NCBI RefSeq assembly: GCF_001429065.1
Contig: NZ_LMIB01000001.1
Span: 505,933 to 569,932, forward strand
Origin: Sphingomonas sp. Root710
GTDB lineage: Bacteria; Pseudomonadota; Alphaproteobacteria; Sphingomonadales; Sphingomonadaceae
Length of the DNA: 64,000 nucleotides
Direction of reading: 5' to 3'
The notes under the pieces: generated by a model
What the model was told of the DNA's origin: nothing
The model's input: only the letters and a program-made list of their open reading frames with translations
Databases searched by the model: none
Translations under genes and position numbers: made by a program
In this document: positions 63,643 to 64,000 of the stretch, one piece after another
Numbering within the stretch: the stretch's first letter is position 1
Layout: the number at the start of each line of letters is the position of its first letter

Positions 63643-64000
63643 ATGGCATCGTCGCTGAGTGGCGTATTTGATGGGCGGGAACCGGTGGACGTACCTGCAA
63701 CAGATCTCGACGGCTATCGGCCCTCACCTGACGAACCTTTCATGAACGATCGGCAGCTTGCCTATTTTAAGGCGAAGCTGCTTGGCTGGAAGGAAGCGAT
63801 CCTCAAGGAATCTGCGGGGACGCTTCAGCAGCTGCAGATCGATTCGCTCCGCGAACCGGACCTCACCGATCGTGCGTCCAGCGAGACCGACTGGTCGATC
63901 GAGCTGCGCACCCGCGACCGCCAGCGCAAGCTGATCTCCAAGATCGACGCCGCGCTGCGCCGGATCGAGGAGGGCGAATATGGCTATTGCGAGGTAACCG
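63643..64000 (+). CDS. dksA: RNA polymerase-binding transcription factor DksA (partial, runs off the window)
   Basis: The first 119 codons are present; the frame is open to the window edge. The coiled-coil region NDRQLAYFKAKLLGWKEAIL leads to SSETDWSIELRTRDRQRKLI with its tip acidic residues, and then RRIEEGEYGYCEV, the first cysteine of the zinc finger. DksA binds the RNA polymerase secondary channel and, with ppGpp, adjusts rRNA and amino-acid promoters. The ATG at 63643 follows GGAGAG. Confidence 0.93.
   Translation, partial: MASSLSGVFDGREPVDVPATDLDGYRPSPDEPFMNDRQLAYFKAKLLGWKEAILKESAGTLQQLQIDSLREPDLTDRASSETDWSIELRTRDRQRKLISKIDAALRRIEEGEYGYCEVT

Overview
The window is about 64 kb of GC-rich alphaproteobacterial chromosome. 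The gene set fits a sphingomonad (Sphingomonas/Rhizorhabdus type): a SciP-like CtrA antagonist (DUF1153), an EipA/DUF1134 envelope protein, a PhyR general-stress regulator, GGAAC-N16/17-CGTT type promoters, a DUF2126/ATP-grasp/alpha-E/transglutaminase cluster, a periplasmic PaoABC-type aldehyde oxidase and a PhaZ depolymerase. The organism assignment is inferred from gene content, not from a search.

Layout. 1-22 kb is mostly core: DUF6065, a stress membrane protein, sciP, mnmA, then a tightly overlapping reverse operon MocR regulator-pdxH-CDF transporter-PhzF protein, divergent from a small ORF plus LysE exporter. Next comes the four-gene DUF2126 transglutaminase / ATP-grasp-alpha-E / transglutaminase set with a convergent zinc peptidase, then a DnaJ-type protein, YihY and fabI. 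A DUF559 nuclease framed by two inverted copies of a structured repeat follows, and then aroC-acyP-pgeF and eipA.

22.3-35.0 kb is a genomic island. It starts at the 3' end of tRNA-Ser(GCT) and ends at an exact 18-bp copy of that tRNA end (22334-22351 and 35016-35033). I see no intact integrase; only a short HTH gene, a frameshifted coiled-coil gene, and a truncated ORF next to an AT-richer non-coding stretch. The cargo is a compact operon (thermostable-hemolysin-family protein, adenylating ligase fused to a heme-oxygenase-like diiron domain, SDR, secreted TPR protein, methyltransferase). It is followed by a DUF2141 protein, a Cu/Zn-SOD-family protein, a complete FecI/FecR/STN-TonB-receptor signalling-uptake module and a PAP2 phosphatase. 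The ligase-oxygenase operon is the best candidate here for an undescribed biosynthetic system.

35-40 kb carries an arsenic operon (arsR-aquaglyceroporin-arsC), csbD, phyR without nepR/ecfG neighbours, a secreted low-complexity protein, and Crp-type and LysR-type regulators. csbD and the stress membrane gene near 1.2 kb have EcfG-type promoters, so they probably belong to the PhyR regulon.

40-46 kb is a complete valine-degradation operon (mmsA, acyl-CoA dehydrogenase, 3-hydroxyisobutyryl-CoA hydrolase, enoyl-CoA hydratase, mmsB), divergent from the LysR regulator. 46-64 kb is core or metabolic: an ABC exporter, PhaZ, a secreted helical-repeat protein, an enolase-superfamily epimerase, the paoABC-like aldehyde oxidase, MaoC, rimO, an HTH-SulP pair with palindromic operators, a LysM/M23 envelope protein, surE-serS, a two-repeat secreted protein and the start of dksA.
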